Shown here piece by piece: positions 1 to 11,106 of a stretch of 64,000 bases of DNA; the first letter of the stretch is position 1; each line of letters opens with the position of its first letter. The notes below the pieces were generated by a model. It had not been told where the DNA came from. It saw only the letters and a program-made list of their open reading frames with translations, and did no database searches. A program made the position numbers and the translations under genes. Origin of the DNA: Amorphophallus konjac (taxonomy: Eukaryota > Streptophyta > Magnoliopsida > Alismatales > Araceae). The DNA is taken from NCBI GenBank assembly GCA_022559845.1, contig CM040121.1, positions 342,524,243 through 342,588,242 of the forward strand, in the 5' to 3' direction.

Positions 1-1899
1 TTCCAAAAGTTTTTGCATAATGTGTTTTGCAGGAAAGCCTGGCAGCCATGCACAACCAGTGGTATCTTGACAGTGGCTGCTCGAGGCACATGATTGGAGA
101 CAAGATCAAATTCAGAAAGCTAGAAATGAAGGTTGGTGGAACGGTTAAGTTTGTAGGGAAAAACAGAGGTAAGATCATTGGCTCCTGCACTATTGGTAAG
201 TGTCCCTCCAACACAATTGAGAAGGTATTACTTGTAGATGGTCTTGAACATAACCTGCTGAGCATTAGTCAACACTGTGAGAAGGGTCACAGGGTCACAT
301 TTGATGATCATGTATGTAAGATTTTTGAAGTCAATTATGATTCAATAAAATGTGTAGGCCATAGAGTCAACAATGTTTACATAGTGGACTTAGATGAAAA
401 TTCTGAATCCAGTCTTTGTTTGACTGACAACTCTGTCAATAATGCTATTCATTGGCATAGGAAAATTTTAATGCTAGCTATAATATCTTAAATAGGTTTG
501 TCAAGCATGAGTTAGTGAGAGGCTTGCCTAAAATCAATTTCTGCACAAACTAAAAAATCTATGATGCATGTGCCTTAGGGAAGCAAACTAGGAAATCCTT
601 CAAAATAAGGCATGAACCCTTATCTTCTAGACCATTAGAACTTCTGCATATGGACTTGTTTGGTCCTACTAGGACACAAAGTCTAAATGGCAAAAGATTT
701 GGGTATGTCATTGTAGATGATTACTCTAGGTTTGCATGGATATTCTTTTTAGCTCACAAGAATGAAGCCTTTCATGAATTTCAGATTTTCTTCAATAAAA
801 TAAAACTGCATGGCATGCATAAAATTTGCATCATCCAATCTGACCATGGGGGAGAATTTAAAAATACATTGTTTTTAGATTTTTGTAATAAAGAAGGACT
901 GACTCATAAAAATTCATCTCCCAAGACCCCAGAACATAATGGAGTTGTAGAGAGGAGAAATAGAACAATCGTGGAGATGGCAAGAACAATGTTGACTGAG
1001 AGCCAACTCCCACTGAAATTTTGGGCAGAAGCTACAAACACAACCTGTTATATACTTAACAAAGCCATGGTAAGACCTGTCCACAACAAAAATCCATATG
1101 AATTTTTGAAAGGTAAGAGACCAAACATGGCTTATTTCAAAATCTTTGGCTCCAAGTGCTTTATTCATAACAATGATAAAAAGGACCTCGATAAGTTTGA
1201 AGCCAAGAGTAGTCCAGGGATTTTCTGGGGGTATTCTGAATTGTCTAGGGCTCATAGAGTCTTTAATATTCATGATCAGCTAGTAGAGGAGTCCCCTAAT
1301 GTGATGTTTGATGAAACTTTCAACCTTGCTAATTTTAACCATGGTAACAGGAAGGATAAAGAAGACAGAGAATTCATGGAATAAAAGCAAATGGAAGAAG
1401 ACTCTGATCAGCCAGAACAATCCTTTCCAGAAGGTAGGCTGACCGAACCAATCTTTCAGTCGACCGAACAAGGTGAGTCTTCAAATAACATCAGATTTCT
1501 TAAGGATCATCATGCTCATAATATTATGGGAAATCTGCATGATCCCCCAAGGACTAGGTCTTTTCATAGAGAAGTCAATAATCAGGACCTAGTAGCATTG
1601 GTCTCACACATTGAACCCAAATACATAGAAGAAGCTTTAAAAGATGAATCATGGATTAATGCAATGCATGAAGAATTGAGTCAATTTGAAAGAAATAAAG
1701 TCTGGACCTTGGTTCCCATACCTGACCATTGTTCTATCATTGGAACCAAGTGGGTGTTTAGAAATAAAGTGAATGAAAATGGAATAATCTGTAGGAATAA
1801 AGCTAGGTTTGTAGCTAAGGGTTACACTCAAGAATTTGGGGTAGATTTTGATGAATCCTATGCACCAGTTGCTAGGATGGAAGCCATTAGAATTCTAAT
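1..1899 (+). pseudogene. Copia pol fragment, unit A: protease end, integrase, start of RT
   Basis: Reads protease motif WYLDSGCSRHM (about 60-95), GAG-pre-integrase, integrase core and the start of RVT_2 in copia order. All three integrase catalytic acids are visible: Asp in MDLFGP (about 650), Asp in QSDHGGE (about 840) and Glu in GVVERRN (about 945). RT begins with TKWVFRNKV and [13 protein letters not shown] before the solo LTR cuts it at 1899. Breaks: a frameshift near 465 between the integrase zinc-finger histidines, TAA at 551-553, a lost zinc-finger Cys (IYDAC here, ICDAC in units B and C), and TAA at 1382-1384. The product would be the copia polyprotein that processes and integrates element cDNA, but this copy is dead. 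Confidence 0.9.
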
Positions 1900-2259
1900 T
1901 GAAGTCCCGCGATCAATGACACCCAAGAGGGGGGTGAATTGGGTGTTTACAAATTTTAAGGAAACTTTTAGCCTTTTATAAAATATGTGATAGAATGCTA
2001 GTTAAAAGATTCAAAACTATTTGTACACAAATTAGATTTATCAAACTTAATTGATGATAATATAGATTATGCAAGATACGAAGATAAATCCGGAACAACA
2101 ATAAATACTAACACTCATGTAGAATGGAGGTAGATGAAATTGATCAAACCACACAAATCAAACCATAGTGCACAACGGATTTGAAGGTGGTTCGGATGCA
2201 ACGACGGCAATCCTACGTCCACCCCTCACCAAACTCGGTGAGGCTACACTCGGGGATAA

Positions 2260-2565
2260 ATCTCCAAACGGAGACGACACTCCAACCACACACGCAGGAC
2301 GACACCTGGCCACACATACGAGGACGCACCCCAACACACACACACACACACACGGAGATGAGGTATCTAACACGATCCAACAAGCGGACCAACAAAACAC
2401 ACACACGTTGCGACAAGTGTAGCACTCCACACACACAAACACTAAGATCTAGATAAAACCACACACACACGTTGATCTAAGAAGACCTACGCACACATGA
2501 ATCAAAAACAACACACACACACACGACCACGGATCCAACAACGATCCACACACACACAAGTTTTC
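2260..2565. repeat. Interrupted (CA)n-rich tract inside the solo LTR
   Basis: Several CA runs, the longest at about 2332-2353, are separated by short unique words. The surrounding phrase (cctacgtccacccctcacc) resembles the D LTRs (cctacgtccatcccccactc), which marks it as LTR sequence. Confidence 0.85.
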
Positions 2566-3010
2566 GCAGATTATACAAAACATGAATATGAACTTGAAAC
2601 ATAATAAGGCATAGTTTAGAAATCTCCTGATTTGGCTTCCTTTTCAATGTATGCTGTTGATCCTGAGTGTTGCCTTCCCTCTTTCTTGAATGACTTGAAG
2701 TGGATTGTAAAAACCTTGCTCTTTTCACCCTTGTACAACCTTCTTCTCAGATCCGTGCTTGCTTGCTTCTTCTTCTTTCTTCCTTGAACAATCTTCCTTT
2801 GAATCCTTGCTTCCTTGCTTTCTTCTTTTCCTTGGAGGATGTTGGCTTCAGATCTACCTTCAATAGGTTGAGGATGGATGAAGAACACTTGCTGCATGGA
2901 GTACTGTTCACGGCTACAGTACTTCTCCTCTTCCTCCACTTGGATAGCCTCTCCTTTGATCTCTCTTGAAGCCCTCTTGGTTGGTTAGGGTTTATGGCTC
3001 CAAATGAGAT

Positions 3011-3020
3011 GTTTTATAGC
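3011..3020 (-). promoter_or_regulatory. TATA-like box in the solo LTR
   Basis: On the minus strand the sequence reads gctataaaac, a plausible core promoter for the LTR in its own orientation. Only the motif supports this. Confidence 0.4.
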
Positions 3021-3139
3021 CCTTGAATGGTCTATGGACAAGCCCCAGACCAGATCCACAAATCATGGTGTAATTGGGGTCATTGGGATTAAACAAATGG
3101 GTGGAAAGACCTCTCCTCGAGCTTGAAACAAAAGTCAAC

Positions 3140-3350
3140 AAAAGGGGGCCTCGGGGCTGGCGGTCGATCAGAAGGCATGGGGCGGTCGACCAGAATTTTA
3201 CAGTCGGTTGATTTTTCATCTCTGGCAAAACCAGCCGACCGGACGCCTAGGGGCGGTCTACTGAAACCTGTAAAAATGCCATCTTTTTTATTCTGGCAAT
3301 TCTGGTCGACCGGCCCTATGGTCTTGGTCGACCGGAATAACCCATACCTG
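3140..3350. repeat. GTCGACC/GGTCGAC-rich degenerate repeat in the solo LTR
   Basis: Recurrent words such as ggtcgaccag and gtcgaccgg occur here, several of them palindromic around gtcgac. The same hexamer flanks the minisatellites of the other copia LTRs in this window. Confidence 0.6.
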
Positions 3351-4002
3351 CAAAAATGAAGTGTTAGGCCACATAATCATATCCATAAGTCAAGATATTC
3401 ATGTCCTCATCTGATTCAAATTGGTTTATGCATTAGACCATTTTGGGATTGGATTGGATTCAACTTGGTCGATCCCCGCGACCTGACCACGCATGTCGAT
3501 CCGCGGGCGAGGGCGCACGATGGCTAGAAGGGTTTCATGTTTAATATGCATGAATGCGGTGTATTAAGGAGAGGTATATGAGATACACATGGTGAGATCG
3601 ATGCTAAGACAAGGTAAGAGTCTCACCAATGGTTCTTTGATAGTACATGACATATACCACATGTTTTGGATTGTAGAGGAGCAGGGTGAGTATCCACACG
3701 TTTGGTTCACCAGGTGACTACCATGAGTTTAATCCTGCAAGCAAGATAGTCAGGGTTAATACCATGCTTGTTCACATTAAAGAGGTTATGAAACCTCTTG
3801 CCTCTTGTAAAACCAACATATGCAAACCAAGGATCAAGACCATGTAACCGTTGCCATTTGCCATCTCAGCCATACATAGATAACAGGAGCATGAGCAATC
3901 AACCACAAGTTTAGTTATCATCACTTAATCACACATTAAGTTTAGTTATCATCAAAACTATAACTTAACAATCACAACAATCATCAAAACCACAACTCAA
4001 CA

Positions 4003-4336
4003 CTAATAGCTTTTGCATGCTCGCATAACATAAAACTTCAACAAATGGATGTAAAGAGTGCCTTTTTAAATGGTAACATAAAAGAGGAAGTTTATGTGAG
4101 CAACCCCCAGGTTTTGAATCATTTGAGCTGCCTAACCATGTTTTCATATTGAATAAGACTTTATATGTACTGAAACAAGCCCCTTGGGCTTGGTATGACA
4201 GGCTGACTGAGTTTCAGATCCGCAAAGGGTATTGCAGAGGTAAGGTTGATCAGACCCTCTTTACTAAGAATGTGGATCAGAAAATAATCATAGTTCAGGT
4301 ATATGTTGATGATATTATTTTTGGTTCTACATTATG
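4003..4336 (+). pseudogene. Copia RT continuation, unit A
   Basis: Resumes the reverse transcriptase interrupted at 1899 (TSD copy ctaat at 4003-4007). It reads MDVKSAFLNGNIKEEVYV, then loses one base near 4097 (gtttatgtgagc against gtttatgttgagc in unit B), shifting the frame. The catalytic motif VYVDDIIFGST is intact at the end, followed at once by the junction to LTR sequence and a TGA. The RT thumb region and RNase H are missing. Confidence 0.88.
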
Positions 4337-5523
4337 AAGACACTAAAGAAGAAGAGTCAACTCCAAGTTCAAGTAAACTCCAAGTTCAACTCGAGTCGAC
4401 TTCATAACAACGTCTCTAGCTCATCTGCAGGGTTTCTTTTTATATGAAAACACATTCCATGTTTGATCAGATCCAATTAGAAAAGTTCACTCGAGCTGCC
4501 CTTAGTACTGATCAAGTGCCTAGAATGGGATAAGACGAGGTTTCAAGAAGGAGAGTCAAGCTTCGAGTCGACTCGAGAGACACCCACCAGCACAAGTGAA
4601 TAAGGGTGACAAATAACCTCCTACGGGTGACAAAGGAGAAATAGGGGTGACAAATACATGGATAGAGATGACAAATAGTTTTGACGGGAGAAAAAGCATT
4701 GAGAAGAAGAGTCGACTCCATTTGGCTTTCGAGTCGACTCCATAGACACCCGCCAGCTGAAGTGAATAAGGGTGACAAATAGCTTCATACTAGTGACAAA
4801 TAAGCCTTAAGAGTGAAAAATAGCTTCATAGAGGTGACAAATAGCTTGGACAGGAGAAAAAGCATTGAGAAGAAGAAAATCTAGTAGAAGAGTCGACTCC
4901 ATTCTGCTTTCGAGTCGACTCCAGAGACACCCACCAGCTGAAGTGAATAAGGGTGACAAATTGCTTCAAATGGGTGAAAAATAGGGTTCAAGGGTGGCAA
5001 ATAGTCACACAAGGGTGTCAAATAGCTCGAAAGGGCTGACAAATAGAAGAAGGAGAATTTGCAAGAAGAAAATTCGACTCCAAATGAAACTAGAGTCGAC
5101 TCCACTCAAGCCAAGCTTCAACTCCAGACAAGCTCAAGACATACAAGCGAACAAGGGTGACAAATGAACACTTAAGGGTGACAAATGGACTTCAAGGGTG
5201 AAAAATACCTGATACAAGTGACAAATAGGTCGCAAGGCTGAAAAAAGAGATGCTAGTGTTGACAAATAGCTAAGGCGATGGCTCAACACTAACGCAACAG
5301 GATTTAAGGTGACGACTCTCAGCGTAAGGGTGACAAATAGCTGATACGGATGACAAATAGCTGTTCAGGGTGTAAAATACACTGCCAAGGGTGAAAATGG
5401 CTCTACACGTTGAAAACTCAAGGGATTCATGTGGAATCGATCCCCAATCATTTGCAAGTGATCCAAGACACCTAGTAGTACTCTAATCGAAGCTAAACAA
5501 TAAGAACATTCTCCATTACACCT
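4331..5523 (+). repeat. LTR fragment of unit A, fused to RT on the left and to gag on the right
   Basis: Begins attatgaagacactaaagaag, identical in unit B (8811), and continues through gagtcgactc-rich sequence, the gggtgacaaatag array and a tail (aagaacattctccattacac) that is also present in the unit C LTR at 17090-17110. In the unit C LTR the tail runs on as ctggacaaatt; here it runs into gag as ctggagcgat. The common word at the break suggests microhomology-mediated joining. Confidence 0.8.
4598..5400. repeat. Minisatellite gggtgacaaatag, unit A
   Basis: Dozens of degenerate 15-30 bp units centred on gggtgacaaatag, with gggtgaaaaatag variants and spacers such as cttcatac. Longer higher-order units carry gagtcgactcca. 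The array lies inside LTR sequence and recurs in units B and C. Confidence 0.9.
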
Positions 5524-6608
5524 GGAGCGATAAGGAGGAAATCACTGAAGGGGAATCTTCTGAAGGGGCTCAAAGTGATGAGGAGGTAAGCAACTACTTC
5601 GAAAACTTTTCCATTCATGATTGGGAAGATGCTCAGGGTGAACTCCTTGATAAGTTTAATTATATGAAAAAGGAACATTGGGGTCTAAAAAGGAAATTGA
5701 ATACTGCTGTTGAGGATAAAGATAACATTCAAAAAGAGAAAGAAAAACTCAAAACAGAGTTGGAAGAACTAAGCTCACATAGAAAAGAAAATGAAAATCT
5801 GAAAGAAGAAAATGAAAGAATTCAGAATACATTTGATGAGTTTAGGCTGAAGGTTCGGGAAACACAAAATGAGAACAAATTGATTTCTGAGAAAAAGGTG
5901 GCAATAAATGGTGTTAACTCTAAACTTCAGAAAAGCTGTGAAAAACTCCGAAAAGACATGAAAGACAAACATGCCACACTTGGGAAATTCGTTCAAGGGA
6001 AATCCAACCTAGACACCATGTTAGGGATGAAGGTGACCTTCAATAAACAAGGTCTAGGTTTTGATCCATCAAATAAAAAACCTTTTGAATTCAAGACAAT
6101 CACGTTTTGTTCTAGCAAAGGTAAATATATTGGACACTCCATCCAGCTCAACCAGCAACACTCACAGTTCAGAAGTAAAAAATGCTGCTAACCCAATGAG
6201 AGTTGTCAACAGGAACAGCCAAAACACCAAAGCTTAAATTCCACAAAAGAAAAATAACCCAACTCTCCACCATGCAAATAACAGAAATCTCAATGTGCCT
6301 AAACATATAAGGACTTAATCCTCTCACCACCAAAATGGTTTTAATGCACATACTTCTTATAGGGCAAGAAAATTTGTTAACCAGCACAAAAACAATTTTG
6401 GGCAGTGGAATAACAAAGACAACAAAAATAACCAAACCAAATCAAACCCAAGGGTTGCTGCCAAAAGGAATGATAGTGATAAAAAACTGAACCATCATGC
6501 TAATCAAAAAAAACTATCAAACAAATTTGGATTCCAAAATGTTTGCTGAAGAGTCTTAATGATGTATGTGGACCCAACTTGTCTTGGTTTCCAAAAGTTT
6601 TTGCATAA
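5524..6608 (+). pseudogene. Copia gag C-terminal half, unit B
   Basis: Starts inside gag, without an initiator, at a tryptophan-serine-aspartate stretch, and reads through FENFSIHDWEDA into a long Lys/Glu-rich coiled coil (about 5660-5960), then GFDPSNKKPFEFKTITFCSS and a basic, Asn/His-rich tail. Relative to unit C it lacks an in-frame 30 bp near 5570. A frameshift near 6125-6160 and a TAA near 6318 break it. The normal product is the nucleocapsid-forming Gag of a SIRE-type element. It ends at the conserved TAA at 6606-6608. Confidence 0.85.
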
Positions 6609-8816
6609 TGTGTTTTGCAGGAAAGCCTGGCAACCATGCACAACCGGTGGTATCTTGACAGTGGCTGCTCGAGGCATATGACTGGAGACAAGACTAAATT
6701 CAGCAAGCTGGAAATGAAGGTTGGTGGAACGGTTAAATTTGGAAGGAAAAACAGAGATAAGATCATTGGCTCCGGCACTATTGGTAAGTGTCCCTCCAAC
6801 ACAATTGAGAAGGTATTACTTGTAGATGGTCTTGAAGATAACCTAATGAGCAATAGTTAGCTCTGTGACAAGGGTCACAGGGTCACATTTGATGATCATG
6901 TATGTAAGATTTTTGAAGTCAATTCTGATTTAATAAAATTTGTAGGCCATAGAGTCAACAATGTTTACATAGTGGACTTAGATGAAAATTCTGAATCCAA
7001 TCTTTGTTTGAATGCCAACTCTATCAATAATGCTCTTCATTGGCATATGAAATTAGGCCATGCTAGCTAATGTCCTGGATAAGTTAGTCAAACATGAGTT
7101 AGTGAGAGGCTTGCCTAAAATCAATTTTTGCACAAACTCAAAAATCTGTGATGCATGTGCCTTAGAGAAGCAAACTAGGAAATCCTTCAAAATAAGGCAT
7201 GAACCCTTATCTTCTAGACCATTAGAACTTCTGCATATGGACTTGTTTGGTCCTACTAGGACTCAAAGTCTAAATGGCAAAAGATTTTGGTGTGTCATAG
7301 TAGATGATTACTCTAGGTTTGCATGAATATTCTTTTTAGCTCAGAAGAATGAAGCCTTTCATGAATTTTTGATTTTCTTCAATAAAATAACACAGCAAGG
7401 CATGCATAAAATTTGCATCATCCAATCTAACCATGGGGGGAATTTGAAAATACATTATTTTCATATTTCTGTAATAAAGAAGGACTGACTCATAAATTTT
7501 CATCTCCCAGGACCCCAGAAAAATATGGAGTTTTAGAGAGGAGAAATAGAACAATCGCGAAGATGGCAAGAACAATGTTGATTGAGATCCAACTCCCATG
7601 GAAATTTTGGGCAGAAGCTGCAAACACAGCCTGTTATATACTTAACAGGGCCATGGTAAGACTTATCTACAACAAAACTCCATATGAATTATTGGAAGGT
7701 AAGAGACCTAACCATGCTTATTTCAAAATCTTTGGTTCCAAGTGCTTTATTCATAACAGTGATAAAAAGGACCTAGATAAGTTTGAAGTCAATAGTAGCC
7801 AGAGATTTTCTTGGGGTATTCTAAATTGTCTAGGGCTTATAGAGTCTTTAATATTCATGATCAGCTAGTAGAGGAGTCCCCTCATCTGATGTTTGATGAA
7901 ACTTTCAACCTTGCTGATTTTAACCATGATAACATGAAGGATAAAGAAGACGGAGAATTCTTCAAAGAAAAGCAAATGGAAGAAGACTCTGATCAGCCAG
8001 AACAATCCTTTCCAGAAGGTAGGCCGATCGAACGAATCTTTCAGTCGACCGAACAAGGTGAGTCTTCAAATAACATCAGATTTCTTAAGGATCATCATGC
8101 TCATAATATTATAGGAAATCTGCATGATCCCCCTAGGACTAGGTCTTTTCATAGAGAAGTCAATAATCAGGACCTAGTAGCATTGGTATCACAAATTAAA
8201 CCCAAATCCATAGAAGAATCTTTAAAAGATGAATCATGGATTAATGCAATGCATGAAGAATTGGGTCAATTTGAAAGAAATAAAGTATGGACTTTGGTTC
8301 CCAGACCTGAACATTGTTCTATCATTGAAACCAAGTGATTGTTTAGAAATAAAGTGAATGAAGATGGAATAATCTGTAGGAATAAAGCTAGGTTGGTAGC
8401 TATGGGTTACGCTCAAGAATTTGGGGTAGATTTTGATGAATCCTATGCACCAGTTGCTAGGATGGAAGCCATTAGAATTCTAATAGCTTTTGCATGCTCG
8501 CATAACATAAAACTTCAACAAATGGATGTAAAGAGTGTCTTTTTAAATGGTAACATAAAAGATGAAGTTTATGTTGAGCAACCCCCAGGTTTTGAATTAT
8601 CTGAGCTGCCTAACCATGTTTTCATATTGAATAAGGCTTTATATGAACTGAAATAAGCCCCCCGTGGGCTTGGTATGACAGGCTGACTAAGTTTCTGATC
8701 AACAAAGGATATTGCAGAGGTAAGGTTGATCAGACCCTCTTTACTAAGAGTATGGATAAGAAAATAATCATAGTTCAAGTATATGTTGATGACATTGCTT
8801 TTGGTTCTACATTATG
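6609..8816 (+). pseudogene. Copia pol, unit B: protease, integrase, partial RT
   Basis: Protease motif WYLDSGCSRHM, then GAG-pre-integrase, the ICDAC half zinc finger, integrase core and RVT_2 up to VYVDDIAFGST. Breaks: TAG at 6858-6860, frameshift near 7068, TGA at 7324-7326, frameshifts across 7430-7560 and 7790-7815, TGA at 8336-8338 and TAA near 8654. The second integrase catalytic acid is changed: the sequence gives QSNHGG where unit A has QSDHGG. The RT stops at the same base as in unit A and lacks thumb and RNase H. Confidence 0.88.
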
Positions 8817-9993
8817 AAGACACTAAAGAAGTTCAAGTCAACTCCAAGTTCAACTAGAGTCAACTTCATAACAGCGTCTCAAGCTCATTTGCAGGGTTTC
8901 TTTTTATATGAAAACACATTCCATGTTTGATCAGATCTAGTCAGAAAAGTTCACTCGAGCTGCCCTTAGTACTGATCAAGTGCCTAGAATGGGAAAAGAA
9001 GAGGTTTCAAGAAGGAGAGTCGAGCTTCGAGTCTACTCGAGAGACACCCGCCAGCACAAGTGAATAAGGGTGACAAATAGCCTCATACGGGTGACAAAGG
9101 AGAAATAGGGGTGACATGGATAGAGGTGACAAATAGCTTGTATGGGAGAAAAGCATTTAGAAGAAGAAAAACTAGAAGAAGAGTCGACTCCATTTGGCTT
9201 CCGAGTCGACTCCAGAGACACCCGCCAGTTGAAGTGAATAAGGGTGGCAAATAGCTTCATACGGGTGACAAATAAGTCTTAAGGGTGACAAATAGCTTCA
9301 TAGAGGTGAAAAATAGCTTGGACAAGAGAAAAAGTATTAAGAAGAAGAAAAACTAGAAGAAGAGTCGACTCCATTCGGCTTTCGAGTCGACTCTAGAGAC
9401 ACCCGCCAGCTGCAGTGAATAAGGGTGACAAATAGCTTCATACGGGTGAAAAATATGCTTCAAGGGTGACAAATAGTCACAAAGGGTGACAAATAGCTCG
9501 AAAGGGCTGACAAATAGAACAAGGAGAATTTGCAAGAAGAAAAGTCGACTCCAGATAAAACTAGAGTCAACTCCACTCAAGCTAAGATTCAACTCCAGGC
9601 AAGCTCAAGACATACAAGCGAACAAGGGTGACAAATGAACACCTAAGGGTTACAAATGGGCTTCAAGGGTGAAAAATACCTGATACAGGTGACAAATAGG
9701 TCGCAAGGCTGAAAAAGAGCTGCTAGTGGTGATAAATAGCTAAGGCGACGGCTCAAGGCTAACGCAACAGGATTAAAGACGACGGCTCTCAACGTAAGGG
9801 TGACAAATAGCTGATACGGCTGACAAATAGCCGTTAAAGGTGTAAAATACACTGCCAAGGGTGAAAAATAGCTCTGCACGTGGAAAACTCAAGGGATTCA
9901 TGTGGAATCGATCCCCAATCATTTGCACGTGATCCATGACACCTGGCAGTACTCTGATCGAAGCAGAACAATAAGAACATTCTCCATTACACT
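8811..9993 (+). repeat. LTR fragment of unit B
   Basis: The same LTR fragment as at 4331-5523, with identical left junction and the same right junction into gag (acttggagcgatgagg). It contains gagtcgactc words and the minisatellite. The whole intergenic stretch is LTR-derived and carries no gene. Confidence 0.8.
9059..9880. repeat. Minisatellite gggtgacaaatag, unit B
   Basis: Same degenerate repeat as in unit A, with the order of spacer words largely preserved, so the array was copied together with the unit and did not arise anew. Confidence 0.9.
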
Positions 9994-11106
9994 TGGAGCG
10001 ATGAGGAGGAAATCACTGAAGGGGAATCTTCTAAAGGAGAAGAAAAAGGACTATGTCTTATGACTCAAAGTGATGAAGAGGTAAGCAACTTCTTCGAAAA
10101 CTTTTCCATTGATGATTGGGAAGATGCTTATGGTGAACTCCTTGATCTGTTTATAACTTTAAAAAAGGAACATAGGGGTCCAAAAAGGAAATTGATTGCT
10201 GTTGTTGAGGATAAAGATAACATTCAAAAAGAGAAAGAAAAACTCAAAATAGAATTGGAAAAACTAAGCTCACTTAGAAAAGAAAATGAAAATCTGATAG
10301 AAGAAAATGAAAGAATTTAGAATACATTTGATGAGTTTAGGCTGAAGGTTCAGGAAACACAAAATGAGAACAAATTGATTTCTGAGAAAAGTGAGGCAAT
10401 AAATGGTGTTAACTCTGAACTTCAGAAAACCTATGAAAAACTCCAAAAAGACCTGAAAGACAAACAGGCCACACATGAGAAATTCTTTCAAGGAAAATCC
10501 AACCTAGACACCATGCTAGGGATGAAGGTGAACTTCAATAAAGAAGGTGTAGGTTTTGATCCATCAAATAAAAAACCTTTTGAATTTAAGACAATCACAT
10601 TTTGTTCTAGCAAAGGTAAGGAGAAGCTGGGCACTCCATCCAGCTCAACCAATAACACTCACAGTTCAGAAGTAAAAAATTCTGCTAACCCAATGAGGGT
10701 TGTCAATAGGAACAACCAAAACACCAAAGCTCAAATTTCACAAAAGAAAAATAACCCAATACTCCACCATGCAAATAACAGAAATCTCAATGTGCCAAAA
10801 CAAATGAGGACTTACTCCTCTCACCACCAAAATGGTTTCAATACACATACTTCTTACAAGGCAAGAAAATTTGTGAACCAACACAGAAACAATTTTGGGC
10901 AGTGGAATAACAAAGACATCAAAAATAACCAAGCCAAATCAAACCCAAGGGTTGCTGCCAGAAGGAATGATAGTGAAAAAAAATTGAACCATCATTTTAA
11001 TCAAAAGAAAACTATCAAACAAATTTGGCTTCCAAAATGTGTGCTAAAAAGTCTTAATGATGTATGTGGACCCAACTTGTCTTGGGTTCCAAAAGTTTTT
11101 GCATAA
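9994..11106 (+). pseudogene. Copia gag C-terminal half, unit C
   Basis: A single reading frame from the array junction to the TAA at 11104-11106, broken only by a TAG at 10318-10320 (unit B has CAG). It holds FENFSIDDWEDAYGELL, a Lys/Glu-rich coiled coil (about 10160-10500), GFDPSNKKPFEFKTITFCSS and a basic Asn/His/Lys-rich segment that would bind RNA, ending SLNDVCGPNLSWVPKVFA. I see no CCHC zinc knuckle in the retained part. The N-terminal Gag (UBN2-type) region is absent because of the junction. Confidence 0.85.

Larger units (their letters stand above)
1900..4002 (-). mobile_element. Solo LTR of a SIRE-type copia element
   Basis: An insertion of 2,103 bp starts TG and ends CA and is flanked by the 5-bp direct repeat ctaat (1895-1899 and 4003-4007). 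Removing it restores collinearity of the RT with units B and C. In minus-strand sense it begins TGTTGAGTTGTGG followed by TTTTGATGATTG, and ends near a C-run (ATTCACCCCCCTC), both typical of the other copia LTRs here. No PBS, PPT or coding sequence is present, so it is a solo LTR left by LTR-LTR recombination. Its reading frames (for example the Cys/Val-rich frames over the CA repeats) are not credible genes. Confidence 0.9.
1..5523 (+). mobile_element. Copia tandem unit A (SIRE/Maximus-type, chimeric, left end outside window)
   Basis: This is the left-most of three related Ty1/copia segments lying head to tail. The window opens on the last codons of gag; a TAA at 18-20 separates gag from pol, as in units B and C. 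Pol runs to the RT motif YVDDIIFGS near 4330. The sequence then switches at about 4331 to an LTR fragment that holds a minisatellite. Near 5523 that fragment joins the gag of unit B directly. RNase H, 3' UTR, PPT, LTR start and PBS are all absent. Once the 2,103-bp solo LTR is removed, the unit is collinear with unit B. Lineage assignment rests on the gag/pol sequence style and on LTR features; the exact family name is an inference. Confidence 0.85.
5524..9993 (+). mobile_element. Copia tandem unit B (4,470-bp chimeric unit)
   Basis: A complete period of the tandem array: partial gag, protease, integrase, RT to VYVDDIAFGST, then the LTR fragment with minisatellite, then the gag of unit C. Both junctions (gag start at 5524, RT to LTR at about 8811) are at the same positions as in unit A. 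No TSD, PBS or PPT surrounds the unit, so it is not an ordinary insertion. Confidence 0.85.

Noticed and set aside
2158..2470. Cys/Val-rich frames over the solo LTR
   Set aside because: Direct translations of CA repeats.
4598..5400. CRISPR-like appearance of evenly spaced gggtgacaaatag repeats
   Set aside because: The genome is a plant; repeats are degenerate and spacing irregular, spacers recur among units, and the array lies inside an LTR.
5524..9993. Unit B as a separate transposed copia insertion
   Set aside because: No TSD, no LTR termini and no PBS or PPT at its borders; both junctions repeat those of unit A.
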